Shown here one piece after another: positions 24,735 through 32,713 of a stretch of DNA of 64,000 nucleotides (the first letter of the stretch is position 1; every line of letters begins with the position of its first letter). Where the stretch lies: positions 806,001 to 870,000 of the forward strand of contig NZ_CP031311.1 of the NCBI RefSeq assembly GCF_004799685.1, read 5' to 3'. The translations under genes were made by a program, and so were the position numbers. The notes beneath the pieces were generated by a model. The model was given only the letters and a program-made list of their open reading frames with translations. It was not told the DNA's origin and made no database searches. This DNA comes from Halobellus limi. GTDB taxonomy: Archaea > Halobacteriota > Halobacteria > Halobacteriales > Haloferacaceae.

Positions 24735-25678
24735 GCGAGACAGTCGTCGTTACCGGTGCTGCGGGATTCATCGGACGCTGGGTCGTCAACGAACTCCTCG
24801 ATCGTGGGTATATTGTTCGGGGTATCGACAATCTCTCGAACGGAGCCAATCGAAATATAAAACCGTTCCGCGATCACGACCGCTTCGAGTTCCGCGAGGG
24901 AGACGTGCGTGACGAGCAAATCGTCTCGGATCTCTTCGAAAACGATCCAAACGCTTGCATCCATCTCGCGGCCGAGATCGACGTTCAAGAGAGCCTAGAA
25001 GACCCACAGGCTCACTTCGAGACGAACGTCGTCGGAACGAAAAACGTCCTCGAAGCCTGTCGACGAACGGATACGCGACTCGGGCTCGTGGGAACCTGTA
25101 TGGTGTACGACGTCGCCGATTCCGACGAAGGAATCGATGAAGAGCATCCAGTCAAGCCTGCATCGCCGTACGCCGGCTCGAAGCTCGCAGCCGAGAACCT
25201 CGCGGAGAGTTACTATCACGGGTACGATCTCCCGGTCGTGACGTTGCGACCGTTCAACACCTACGGACCGTATCAGAAGACAGGAATGGCCGGAGGGGTC
25301 GTATCGATATTTACAAACCGGGATATCGCTGGTGAGCCGCTGAAGATTTTCGGCGACGGAACACAAAGTCGGGATCTCCTCTACGCAACTGACTGTGCTC
25401 GATTCATCGTTGAAGGGACGTTCTGCGATGATGCGATCGGAGAGGTACTCAACGCGGGGACCGGATCCGACATCTCGATCAATGATCTCGCCGAACTGAT
25501 CGCAACGGAGGGAACAGAGATCACGCACGTGGAACACCACCATCCCCAGAGTGAAGTCCAGACGCTCCGGTGCGATCCGAGCAAGGCCGGGGAGATGTTA
25601 GACTGGGAGCCCGAAGTTTCGCTTGAGGAGGGCGTCGATCGACTTCGGACGTGGCTGCGAGAAGAGCGGTTTGACTGA
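24731..25678 (+). CDS. SDR-family sugar-nucleotide epimerase/dehydratase in the nonulosonate operon
   Basis: This 315-residue extended SDR has VVVTGAAGFIGRWVVNELL at the NAD site, a YxxxK pair in SPYAGSKLAAENL, and FNTYGPYQKTGMAGG and FGDGTQSRDLLYATD in the substrate half. Where most relatives have SSxxVYG, this one has LVGTCMVYD. It is coupled to the dehydratase by a 4-nt overlap and followed 5 nt later by the PseC-type aminotransferase. Standard Pse pathways need no second SDR between these two; a separate C5-epimerase/reductase step as described for Bacillus (Pen/Pal) is one explanation, a C4-epimerase for another sugar is the alternative. Confidence 0.7.
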   Translation: MSETVVVTGAAGFIGRWVVNELLDRGYIVRGIDNLSNGANRNIKPFRDHDRFEFREGDVRDEQIVSDLFENDPNACIHLAAEIDVQESLEDPQAHFETNVVGTKNVLEACRRTDTRLGLVGTCMVYDVADSDEGIDEEHPVKPASPYAGSKLAAENLAESYYHGYDLPVVTLRPFNTYGPYQKTGMAGGVVSIFTNRDIAGEPLKIFGDGTQSRDLLYATDCARFIVEGTFCDDAIGEVLNAGTGSDISINDLAELIATEGTEITHVEHHHPQSEVQTLRCDPSKAGEMLDWEPEVSLEEGVDRLRTWLREERFD

Positions 25679-25683
25679 AGACA

Positions 25684-26874
25684 ATGGTGCCTGAGAAACC
25701 CGCCCGCTACGGTGGCGAGCCGATTCGTGACGAAGTGCTTGGCTATGGAGGTCAAAGCATCACCGAACGCGAGAAAGAGGCCGTCGTCGAAGCGCTCGAA
25801 GGCGACTACATCACCCGTGGACCGACCGTCACAGAGTTCGAAGAACGAGTTGCCGATCTCGTTGGGGTAGAGCACGCGATCGCGACGACGTCGGGAACGA
25901 CAGCGTTGCACCTCGCCGGCGAGGCTGCGGGATTTGGTCCCGGTGACGAGGTGATTACGACACCGCTGACGTTTGTCTCGACAGCACACGCGGCGACCTA
26001 CACCGGTGCAACTCCGGTCTTCGCAGATATCGATCCACATCGTCGGACGCTCGATCCCGACGCGGTTCGTGATCAGATTACTGATGATACAGTTGGGCTC
26101 GTTCCGATGCATTACGCTGGGCACCCAGCAGACATTGAGGGACTACTCGAAGTCGCAGACGAACAAGATCTCACAGTCATCTGGGACGCGTGTCACGCCT
26201 TTGGAGGCACCTGGGAAGGAGAACCCATCGGTGCCCAGCGTGATCTCGCTATCTTCAGCTTCCACCCCGTAAAGAGCGTAACGACCGGTGAAGGGGGAAT
26301 GGTCGTCACGGACGACGACGACCTAGCGGCACGGATTCGTCGCCTTCGATCGTTCGATATGAGCTACGATCCGGACGGTCACGAGGAGGAGCCGTGGTAT
26401 CAGGTAGCTGAAGGCGTCGGCTACAACTACAACGTTACAGACATTCAGGCAGCACTCGGCCTCACACAACTGGATCGCTTAGACGATTTCAAACGTCGAC
26501 GAGACGAAATCATCGAGCAGTATGATGAAGCGTTTGCGGAGATCGATGGGATTCGGACGCCACCCCAAGCAGCCAATGCAGACCCATTGTATCACCTGTA
26601 CGCGATTGAGGTGAGTGAAGAATTCGGTTGTGATTGCAAAGAGTTCGTGAACGCGATGCACGCGGAGAATATCGGTGTGCAGGTACACTATGTCCCGCTG
26701 CACTTTCATCCGTTGTTCCAGGACAGATACGGCTACACCGAGGGTGACTTCCCCGCAACCGAACGTGTATATGAGCGTATCGTGAGTCTCCCGTTCTTCC
26801 CCGAAATGGATTCGAGTGACGTACGGAACGTCGTGCAGGCTATCGACCGTCTCCATCAGTATCACGCGGAGTAG
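25684..26874 (+). CDS. PseC-type UDP-4-keto-6-deoxy-HexNAc aminotransferase
   Basis: This 396-residue PLP enzyme belongs to the DegT/DnrJ/EryC1/StrS family. The start GGEPIRDEVLGYGGQSITEREKEAVVEAL, the TTSGTTALHLA loop and WDACHAFGGTW (PLP Asp) are conserved. The PLP lysine is Lys197 in FSFHPVKSVTTGEGGM. The HPVK...TTGEGG form is characteristic of PseC rather than of PglE/LegC, which read GNK..TTGGGG. It puts an amino group on C4 of the 4-keto sugar. It begins 5 nt after the SDR gene, so the three form one operon. Its PseC character argues for a pseudaminic-type product, in tension with the Met-type dehydratase. Confidence 0.85.
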   Translation: MVPEKPARYGGEPIRDEVLGYGGQSITEREKEAVVEALEGDYITRGPTVTEFEERVADLVGVEHAIATTSGTTALHLAGEAAGFGPGDEVITTPLTFVSTAHAATYTGATPVFADIDPHRRTLDPDAVRDQITDDTVGLVPMHYAGHPADIEGLLEVADEQDLTVIWDACHAFGGTWEGEPIGAQRDLAIFSFHPVKSVTTGEGGMVVTDDDDLAARIRRLRSFDMSYDPDGHEEEPWYQVAEGVGYNYNVTDIQAALGLTQLDRLDDFKRRRDEIIEQYDEAFAEIDGIRTPPQAANADPLYHLYAIEVSEEFGCDCKEFVNAMHAENIGVQVHYVPLHFHPLFQDRYGYTEGDFPATERVYERIVSLPFFPEMDSSDVRNVVQAIDRLHQYHAE

Positions 26875-26879
26875 GTGGG

Positions 26880-26885
26880 TTTATC
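26880..26885 (+). promoter_or_regulatory. TATA box before the nonulosonate synthase
   Basis: TTTATC lies about 27 nt before the ATG at 26910, in the 35-nt gap after the aminotransferase. This suggests the synthase has its own leaderless promoter besides read-through. Confidence 0.4.
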
Positions 26886-26909
26886 GGTCGGGCGTTCTCT
26901 CCTTTCGCT

Positions 26910-27959
26910 ATGAGTGGTTTCGAGATCGGGGACCGAAAGATCGGTCCGAACGAACCGACGTACATCATCGCAGAGGCGGGATCGAACCACAACGGTGACC
27001 TCGAGATAGCCAAGGAACTCATCGACGTCGCCGCCGATGCAGGAGCGGACGCAGTAAAGTTCCAGACGTTCCGCGCCGAGGATATGTACGTGGAGGAGAG
27101 TGGCGAGGTCGAGTATCTCGACGACGATCGATCTATCTATGAGATCATCGAATCGATGGAGATGCCCTTCGAGTGGATTCCCAAATTACACGAGTACTGT
27201 CACGAGAGGGGAGTCCAGTTCTTATCGACACCCTTCGACGAACGTTCCGCGGAGAAATTAGAAGAGTTCGTCCCGGCGTGGAAGGTTGCTTCGTACACGA
27301 GTAGTCATATTCCATTCCTCGAACATCTCGCGAAGACGGACAAACCGATTATAATGTCCACGGGGGCTCACGAACTTGAGGAGGTGGCAGAGTCAGTTGG
27401 GGTGCTGCGTGAACACGATGTCTCAGACCTGGTTTTGCTTCAGTGTGTGGCGGCGTATCCCACGCCATTGTCGGACATCAACGTCCGCGTTGTCAAAACG
27501 CTTCAAGAGGAGTTCGATGTACTCTCGGGGCTATCGGATCACACGCTGGATCCAGTGATCGCTCCGTCTGCCGCGGTCGCACTCGGAGCGACAGTCGTAG
27601 AGAAGCACTTCACGCTCGACAAGTCAATGGAGGGTCCTGACCACCAGTTCGCGCTCGAACCTAACGAACTGGATCAGATGGTCTCGGCAATTCGGGGCAC
27701 TGAGACAGCGATCGGAGGTAGCGAAAAAAGTGTTCTCAACGTGGAAAAAGAACTGTACGAGAAAGCTAGGCGAGCAATCCACGCTGTCAACAATATCGAA
27801 AAGGGAGACAGATTCACCTCCGAGAATATAAATATACTTCGACCAGGCGAACAAAAAGCGGGGTTACATCCTAAGTTCTACGACGAGATACTTGACGAAA
27901 CTGCTTCTCGAAACGTTGAGAAAGGTGATGGAATTCATTGGGATGACGTATGCGAATGA
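26910..27959 (+). CDS. Nonulosonate synthase, NeuB/PseI family
   Basis: This 349-residue enzyme condenses a 6-deoxy-amino-hexose with phosphoenolpyruvate to give a nine-carbon sialic-acid-like sugar. The NeuB TIM barrel shows PTYIIAEAGSNHNGD at the start, DAVKFQTF, FLSTPFDE, MSTGAHELEEV, QCVAAYPTPL, GLSDHT and VEKHFTLDKSMEGPDHQFAL (metal/substrate His). The C-terminal ~60 residues are the SAF antifreeze-like domain with NINILRPGEQ and GLHPKFYDEIL. The GLHP element near the end fits PseI. It ends 3 nt before the stop of the convergent formyltransferase. Only the stereochemistry of the product is uncertain. Confidence 0.92.
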   Translation: MSGFEIGDRKIGPNEPTYIIAEAGSNHNGDLEIAKELIDVAADAGADAVKFQTFRAEDMYVEESGEVEYLDDDRSIYEIIESMEMPFEWIPKLHEYCHERGVQFLSTPFDERSAEKLEEFVPAWKVASYTSSHIPFLEHLAKTDKPIIMSTGAHELEEVAESVGVLREHDVSDLVLLQCVAAYPTPLSDINVRVVKTLQEEFDVLSGLSDHTLDPVIAPSAAVALGATVVEKHFTLDKSMEGPDHQFALEPNELDQMVSAIRGTETAIGGSEKSVLNVEKELYEKARRAIHAVNNIEKGDRFTSENINILRPGEQKAGLHPKFYDEILDETASRNVEKGDGIHWDDVCE

Positions 27960-27962
27960 GAT

Positions 27963-28637
27963 TTATTTCGTAATATCGACTTCGATATAGTAGGTTTCAC
28001 CGTCGACCTCTATCTCTGCGTTATCGTACGGCGGATATGTGAGAGCCCTAAGCCGGTCCAGGAAATCTTTGACTCGGACCTCCTCGTCGGGGTTGAGTTC
28101 GCAGAGATCGTCGAACTCATTCGTACGGTGGTATGTACCCTCGTCTTCGTTTTGACATCTCCCCGTCACTTCTTCTTTCACTACGTCCGGCCATACTTTC
28201 TGAAACAATTCTACCTGAGCGTCTTCGAGTTTCTCATTCAGATCTTTTCCATCATCCGAAAAGTCGGTTCCCACTTTCTGCTGCGCGATTATATTACCCG
28301 TATCTATACCCGGGTCCATCCAATGAAGAGTGACACCGGCTGGAGTCCCTTCAACGATACTCCAAACATTGGGATTCGCTCCTCGATTGTACGGTAAGTA
28401 TGCTGGATGGAGATTGAGACAGCCCTCATTCGGTATATTGAGTATTTCTTCGGGCACGATATGTCTATAGCCACATGAGACCACATAATCCGGCTGGGTT
28501 TCCTTGATCACCTCTAGCTGGTCCTTAGTCGTCAAAAGGGAATGAACAAATACGTTTTTTTTATCACAAAGCCAATCATAGACTCGCATTCCTGCATCGT
28601 TTACGCCAAGGAATATGATGTCAATCTCGTCGGACAT
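27963..28637 (-). CDS. Sugar N-formyltransferase (formyl-THF dependent)
   Basis: This 224-residue protein is a compact formyltransferase of the Fmt/purN fold. It holds the catalytic triad Asn75, His77 and Asp112, in GCLNLHPAYLPYNRG and MDPGIDTGNI. The short length and ending (about 40 residues after the core) match sugar N-formyltransferases such as WbkC/VioF types rather than methionyl-tRNA formyltransferase, which archaea lack. It would formylate the 4-amino group made by the PseC-type enzyme, taking the place of PseH acetylation. It is last in the five-gene minus-strand operon, 3 nt after the PseG-type gene. Formyl donor supply is assumed to be 10-formyl-tetrahydrofolate. Confidence 0.85.
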   Translation of the reverse strand: MSDEIDIIFLGVNDAGMRVYDWLCDKKNVFVHSLLTTKDQLEVIKETQPDYVVSCGYRHIVPEEILNIPNEGCLNLHPAYLPYNRGANPNVWSIVEGTPAGVTLHWMDPGIDTGNIIAQQKVGTDFSDDGKDLNEKLEDAQVELFQKVWPDVVKEEVTGRCQNEDEGTYHRTNEFDDLCELNPDEEVRVKDFLDRLRALTYPPYDNAEIEVDGETYYIEVDITK

Positions 28638-28640
28638 ATG

Positions 28641-29657
28641 TTAGATATCGCTTTCGACTATCGAGAGTATTTCGGCATAAATCCGTTCAACTCCCTTTCC
28701 ATCGACGAGTTGACGACCGTATTCCCGCCGGTCCCTTCTTAATTTGGAATCAGCTTCGTATTTTTTGATAGCATGTCGAAACGAGACTTTTCCAGCCTCT
28801 CGATCAAGTACGGTTGCAGCGTCACGTTCACGAAGCGCTTTTGCGATCGGTTCCTGATTGGCTACAACTGGGATGCTTACGATAGGCGTTCCTAGTGCGA
28901 GAAGTTCGTATGTCGTACTACTCGCTGTGCTCACTGCAAAGTCTGCTTGGAACATACGCTCTGGGAGGTCGTCGGGATCTCGTCTAACGCAGACATCAAC
29001 TGATACATTTTCAGCGACGTTTCTGATCTCCTCTTCTTGTGTATCAGAGAAACCAGGGCCTACAATAGCATCTATCTCTAAATCGAATCTATCGAACGCT
29101 TGGATAACGGTTGGTGTCTGATTGGTCATATCGCTCCCACCCATCGTAATAATAGCTCGTTTCGGTCTTTCTCGCCAGGGAGGATCTTGATCTGTAAGTG
29201 CTCGAATTTGCTCTCGAAGCGCGACGTATTTTGGACCGAGGAGCTGCTTCGGTGACGAGCCTGCAAACTCATACGAGAGACTATTTGCGTAGAGATTTCC
29301 ATTGATCAAAATATCGGCACAGATCGCGTGTCGCGTATCGTCGGACAACACTGCGGTCGCCCTTGCTGACTTTCGTAACGTCTCCTGATAGCCGGTATCT
29401 GCCTCATAGGAGTCAATCAGCACGACATTCGGCTCGTGACGTTTGATCCACTTACAAGCCGTGTTCAGTTCACCGGATTCCGGTAGCGCGACTGTGTCGA
29501 TGTCGGTCGGACAGACAGTTCCTATGTTGTCAGGAGTCTTAGTTAAATACGTTACATTCCCCCCCTGACTGAGTACTTCGTCAGCGATTGTACCGGTCCG
29601 TACGAGGTGTCCGAACCCGATCTCCGGTCCGCCGTCGGCCCGGATTGCCAGATCCAT
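28641..29657 (-). CDS. PseG-type UDP-sugar hydrolase
   Basis: This 338-residue protein resembles PseG, the GT-B-fold hydrolase that releases UDP from the 2,4-diamino-2,4,6-trideoxy-hexose before condensation by PseI. The start AIRADGGPEIGFGHLVRTGTIADE matches the PseG pattern, with His17 of GFGHLVR the presumed catalytic base. The UDP-binding half shows RAIITMGGSDMTNQT and the ASSTTYELLALGTPIVSIPV stretch. It is 2 nt downstream of the FAH-family gene and 3 nt upstream of the formyltransferase gene, so it is in one operon. NeuC/LegG-type hydrolysing 2-epimerases have different motifs and are not present in the window. Confidence 0.88.
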   Translation of the reverse strand: MDLAIRADGGPEIGFGHLVRTGTIADEVLSQGGNVTYLTKTPDNIGTVCPTDIDTVALPESGELNTACKWIKRHEPNVVLIDSYEADTGYQETLRKSARATAVLSDDTRHAICADILINGNLYANSLSYEFAGSSPKQLLGPKYVALREQIRALTDQDPPWRERPKRAIITMGGSDMTNQTPTVIQAFDRFDLEIDAIVGPGFSDTQEEEIRNVAENVSVDVCVRRDPDDLPERMFQADFAVSTASSTTYELLALGTPIVSIPVVANQEPIAKALRERDAATVLDREAGKVSFRHAIKKYEADSKLRRDRREYGRQLVDGKGVERIYAEILSIVESDI

Positions 29658-29659
29658 CG

Positions 29660-30316
29660 TCAGCGGCGTACGACAGGGTTAGTCAACTGTCCGATAGACT
29701 CGATTGAACAGGTCACTTCCGAGGCCTGGTCAAGGAGAATACTGGGATTTCCGGGATCACCCAGAGCGACGACATCGTTTTCCTGGAGTTTCACAATGTT
29801 GCTCGCAAAGGAGATCATCTCTGGAATGGTGAACGACATCTGGGCGGTCGTTCCCGATACCGACTCTTCGCCATCGGCCGTCACTGAGACATCAAGGTCC
29901 TCGTAGTGACTTAGTTCCTCTTTTTCGACGTACTCGGTTAGAATTGGCGAGAACGTCGGGAGCAATTTGTATCCGACGCCGGTGATCATTCCGTGGCCCG
30001 GGTCGGACCAGCCGGGCCAGTCGCCCGAAGCCGTAACATCATTAGAGATGGTGAACCCTTTGATCGCTTCCCACGCTTCCTGTTCGTCTGCTTCGTAGAG
30101 ATCGTCGCCAATGACCGCGGTGAGCTCTGATCCGGGTTTTACCTTTTCAACCCGTTCTGGAATCTCGATGGTCTCTCCGTCGCTGATAACAGCCTCATCC
30201 GGAACCACCCACAGATCGGGCCACCGATACCTGCGTTCCTTTTCATCGAGATGAGATTGAAATCCGCCACCGAGAGCGACGAATTTTCCGATAGTCTCAG
30301 GTAACAATTTGCCCAT
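29660..30316 (-). CDS. Fumarylacetoacetate hydrolase (FAH)-family protein of unknown role
   Basis: This 218-residue protein has the FAH fold pattern: GSELTAVIGDDL (the metal-binding Glu), EAWEAIKGFTISNDVTASGDW, a KLLPTFSPI segment and EMISFASNIVKLQENDVVALGDPGNP near the end. FAH-family enzymes cleave or decarboxylate small keto acids and bind Mg2+. Here the sequence is in the nonulosonate operon, 2 nt before PseG and 59 nt after the SpsF-type gene. I know no standard step for it; pyruvate/keto-acid chemistry on the nine-carbon sugar or its precursor is conceivable. Start: ATG at 30316 preferred; a GTG at 30331 is in frame. Confidence 0.75.
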   Translation of the reverse strand: MGKLLPETIGKFVALGGGFQSHLDEKERRYRWPDLWVVPDEAVISDGETIEIPERVEKVKPGSELTAVIGDDLYEADEQEAWEAIKGFTISNDVTASGDWPGWSDPGHGMITGVGYKLLPTFSPILTEYVEKEELSHYEDLDVSVTADGEESVSGTTAQMSFTIPEMISFASNIVKLQENDVVALGDPGNPSILLDQASEVTCSIESIGQLTNPVVRR

Positions 30317-30375
30317 AGTACGAGTTCCCACCAGCAGGCTGTTATAACTTACCGTTCGGCCACCTACTTCGTTGC

Positions 30376-31032
30376 CTACCGTTCAGCCAGCCACTCTGCC
30401 ACTGCGCGCGGTCGACTACCGACTGCCCCGACAGCATCCGACAGCAGCCAGTAGTCGTCCGGTGTATCGACAGCGAGGTGAGCGTCACTGAACCCCATCC
30501 ATCGTTCGTTGGGCGTGACGACGACATCCCATTCTCTGGGGTTGTTCCGCAGTCGGCGTACCGGATGTGTGTCGCCCAGTTCTCGGAGTTTTTCGATCAC
30601 TTCTCTGTCGATGACATCGACGGCAGTACCGATGGGCATCCCATCGGTGTGGTTCGTCGTATACCGTGCGTCGTTCTGCTCGTGTTCTTGGAACACGCGG
30701 TCGATCTCTGGGGGAGAGACGAACGGACAGTCACCCGTTATACGAACTACCGGGTCGCTGTCTGCGGTTTCGGCCGCCTGGTAATGCCGCTCCAAGAGGT
30801 CGTCTTCGGGCGCCGTATCGGCAGGAACTCCGTTTCGCTCGCACCACTCGCGGATCGCATCATTTTCAGGGCGGTCACCGACCGTTAGAACCGCCTCTGT
30901 TACGCTCTCAGCCTGACGAGCACGTTCGACCACCCAGCCGAGCACCCGCCGCGAGCCGAGTTGGTAGAGTACTTTCCCGGGGAGTCGCGTCGATCCGAGC
31001 CGAGCTTGTATCTGAATAGTTGGAGAAGTCAT
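30376..31032 (-). CDS. SpsF/PseF-like cytidylyltransferase
   Basis: This 218-residue protein begins with IQIQARLGSTRLPGKVLYQLG (residues 6-26), the CMP-sugar nucleotidyltransferase signature of the SpsF branch, and contains DPVVRITGDCPFVSPPEIDRV, which holds the metal-binding Asp. NeuA and PseF have related but different start motifs. In this operon it most likely activates the nine-carbon sugar as a CMP derivative. It follows the KpsS-like gene by 83 nt and precedes the FAH gene by 59 nt, all on the minus strand. The alternative is activation of a different acidic sugar. Confidence 0.8.
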   Translation of the reverse strand: MTSPTIQIQARLGSTRLPGKVLYQLGSRRVLGWVVERARQAESVTEAVLTVGDRPENDAIREWCERNGVPADTAPEDDLLERHYQAAETADSDPVVRITGDCPFVSPPEIDRVFQEHEQNDARYTTNHTDGMPIGTAVDVIDREVIEKLRELGDTHPVRRLRNNPREWDVVVTPNERWMGFSDAHLAVDTPDDYWLLSDAVGAVGSRPRAVAEWLAER

Positions 31033-31115
31033 ACCTCAACGAACGGCGAAACCATACTAGTAGTTTTATGAGACCACTGTTTCCAGATCCGACTCCGGTT
31101 CGCCGTAAACCGAGA

Positions 31116-32486
31116 TCACGTGTGATCCTCCACGAAGGACAGTAGCGAGTCAACGATGATCGAAAGCTGGTCGGAGTCGTTCCGTGCTGCGGCTTCGTGG
31201 ATCGGCATCCCTGGATAGGTAGCCTCTCTGAGTGAGTAGATACTCGACCGTACTACGGAGTCTGATACTGTTTCACCGAGAGCCCGCGCCATCGCCTCCG
31301 GGAGCGATGAGAGATCGGACACACGTGTGGCCGCTGGAACATCACCATAGAACGCGTTGCCAAGAACGACGAGCGGGACATTATAGAAGATCGCCTCGAA
31401 ACCGACCGTGTTATTAGTAACGACTACCCCTTCGGCCTGCTCGATAACCTCGTGAGTGTTAAACGAGGGATGCAGCAGCTCAACTGTGTTGCGGCGTGAG
31501 ACGCGTTGAATCCACGCCGGAGACTGTTTTCCCGGATGGTTCGGATGTTGCTTTACGAATAACTTGATATTACTCGGCAAAATCCGAGAGAGATAATCGA
31601 TAAGAAACGACTGATCGAAGAACTCCGGTGAGAACACAGTCAGCCGCGACTCTATCGGATACTGCAGCGGCAAGAGAACGAATTTGTTTTTCTCACACAA
31701 TTTCTTACTTTTTTTAATAGATGGGAGGATTCGATTATTGATACGCCCGTAGACGTTGGCTCGGAGCTTTCTGATACCGTACCGATACGGGTTGTTCGGC
31801 GTATTTCCTGCTACTGCTGTGCTAAGACTCTTGACGGTGTCTGTGACTTTTTTTATTATTTTTCTCGCATCATTATTTTTCATAGAATGATTGTATACTT
31901 TTTTATCAGAAGTAAACGAATTAATGTACTCATCGATATCTTCTCGCTCTCCCTGAGGAATCTCGTAATCCGGAATAGTCGTATATGAATCCCATTTTCC
32001 GTCCAGCTGCGTGCTGAATGCGGTCCGGTTTTCGAACGGTGAGAACTCACCCCAGACGCTTGCTACGTCGTGTTGCTGTGCGAGGTAGTGAGCGAGTAGT
32101 CTCTGTATTTCGCCGCCTCGTCCCTGAAATACGAAATCGAGATCCGTTTCAGCAAACGTCTGTTTCAATCCGGCTGCCATTGATCGAGACCGGAGAACGA
32201 CCTCGGATTCGGAAAGGGCAAAATACTGCTTATCAGTGAAATAGAGATGAGGTAAACTCGGAATTCCGCACTCCGATTCGATCTGCTCGGGAGTTGGGAG
32301 TTCAGACGGCTGTGACTCCAACTGCTGATACACGTTGCCGCTCAGTTTATTGCGGTCAATATGTTCTGCGGCGGGGGAAAACAGGTGAACGGTGTAGTCC
32401 CGGGTTTCCAGTTCTTCTGCCAGTTGAGATAGAGATTTGATCTCAAACTCATTCCATGAAGTTACGAGGAGAACCTCTTTCGACAT
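31116..32486 (-). CDS. KpsS/capsule-synthesis-like glycosyltransferase
   Basis: This 456-residue soluble protein has a C-terminal half resembling the capsule-synthesis family (KpsS/LipB, which includes Kdo transferases): NIKLFVKQHPNHPGKQSP, then HEVIEQAEGVVVTNNTVGFEAI and NVPLVVLGNAFYG. The N-terminal half (VLLVTSWNEFEIKSLSQLAEEL) looks like a GT-B N domain. Since family members use CMP-activated acidic sugars, it is a good candidate to transfer the sugar made by this operon. It is the first gene of the five-gene minus-strand operon. A TATA-like element sits ~30 nt upstream on the coding strand. Confidence 0.7.
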   Translation of the reverse strand: MSKEVLLVTSWNEFEIKSLSQLAEELETRDYTVHLFSPAAEHIDRNKLSGNVYQQLESQPSELPTPEQIESECGIPSLPHLYFTDKQYFALSESEVVLRSRSMAAGLKQTFAETDLDFVFQGRGGEIQRLLAHYLAQQHDVASVWGEFSPFENRTAFSTQLDGKWDSYTTIPDYEIPQGEREDIDEYINSFTSDKKVYNHSMKNNDARKIIKKVTDTVKSLSTAVAGNTPNNPYRYGIRKLRANVYGRINNRILPSIKKSKKLCEKNKFVLLPLQYPIESRLTVFSPEFFDQSFLIDYLSRILPSNIKLFVKQHPNHPGKQSPAWIQRVSRRNTVELLHPSFNTHEVIEQAEGVVVTNNTVGFEAIFYNVPLVVLGNAFYGDVPAATRVSDLSSLPEAMARALGETVSDSVVRSSIYSLREATYPGMPIHEAAARNDSDQLSIIVDSLLSFVEDHT

Positions 32487-32513
32487 AAATATTTACTTAG
32501 ATACTGGAGGATG

Positions 32514-32521
32514 GTTTTAAT
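32514..32521 (-). promoter_or_regulatory. TATA-like element of the minus-strand nonulosonate operon
   Basis: On the minus strand the sequence attaaaac (plus-strand gttttaat, 32514-32521) sits about 30 nt before the ATG at 32486. Spacing predicts a leaderless transcript of the KpsS-like to formyltransferase operon. Confidence 0.4.
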
Positions 32522-32673
32522 CAATCTTGTGGTTCAACCGGTTGGTACTGCGAATCGCCGTTCTCCACAATTAAATTATGCTCCGGTAGCGTAGAGTCCG
32601 GCAGTGTCTCAATGTAGGCGCGGTTGGACTATTAGCAGATAGCCATTTATCCATAATACTCGATAAGTATAGC

Positions 32674-32686
32674 ATAATATATATAC
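32674..32686 (+). promoter_or_regulatory. Strong TATA box for the epimerase gene at 32714
   Basis: ATAATATATATAC is the most AT-rich short run in this gap and ends 27 nt before the ATG at 32714. The rest of 32522-32673 between the divergent genes shows no other feature beyond AT-richness. Confidence 0.6.
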
Positions 32687-32713
32687 GGTGAGATCAACCT
32701 CATTATTACAATA

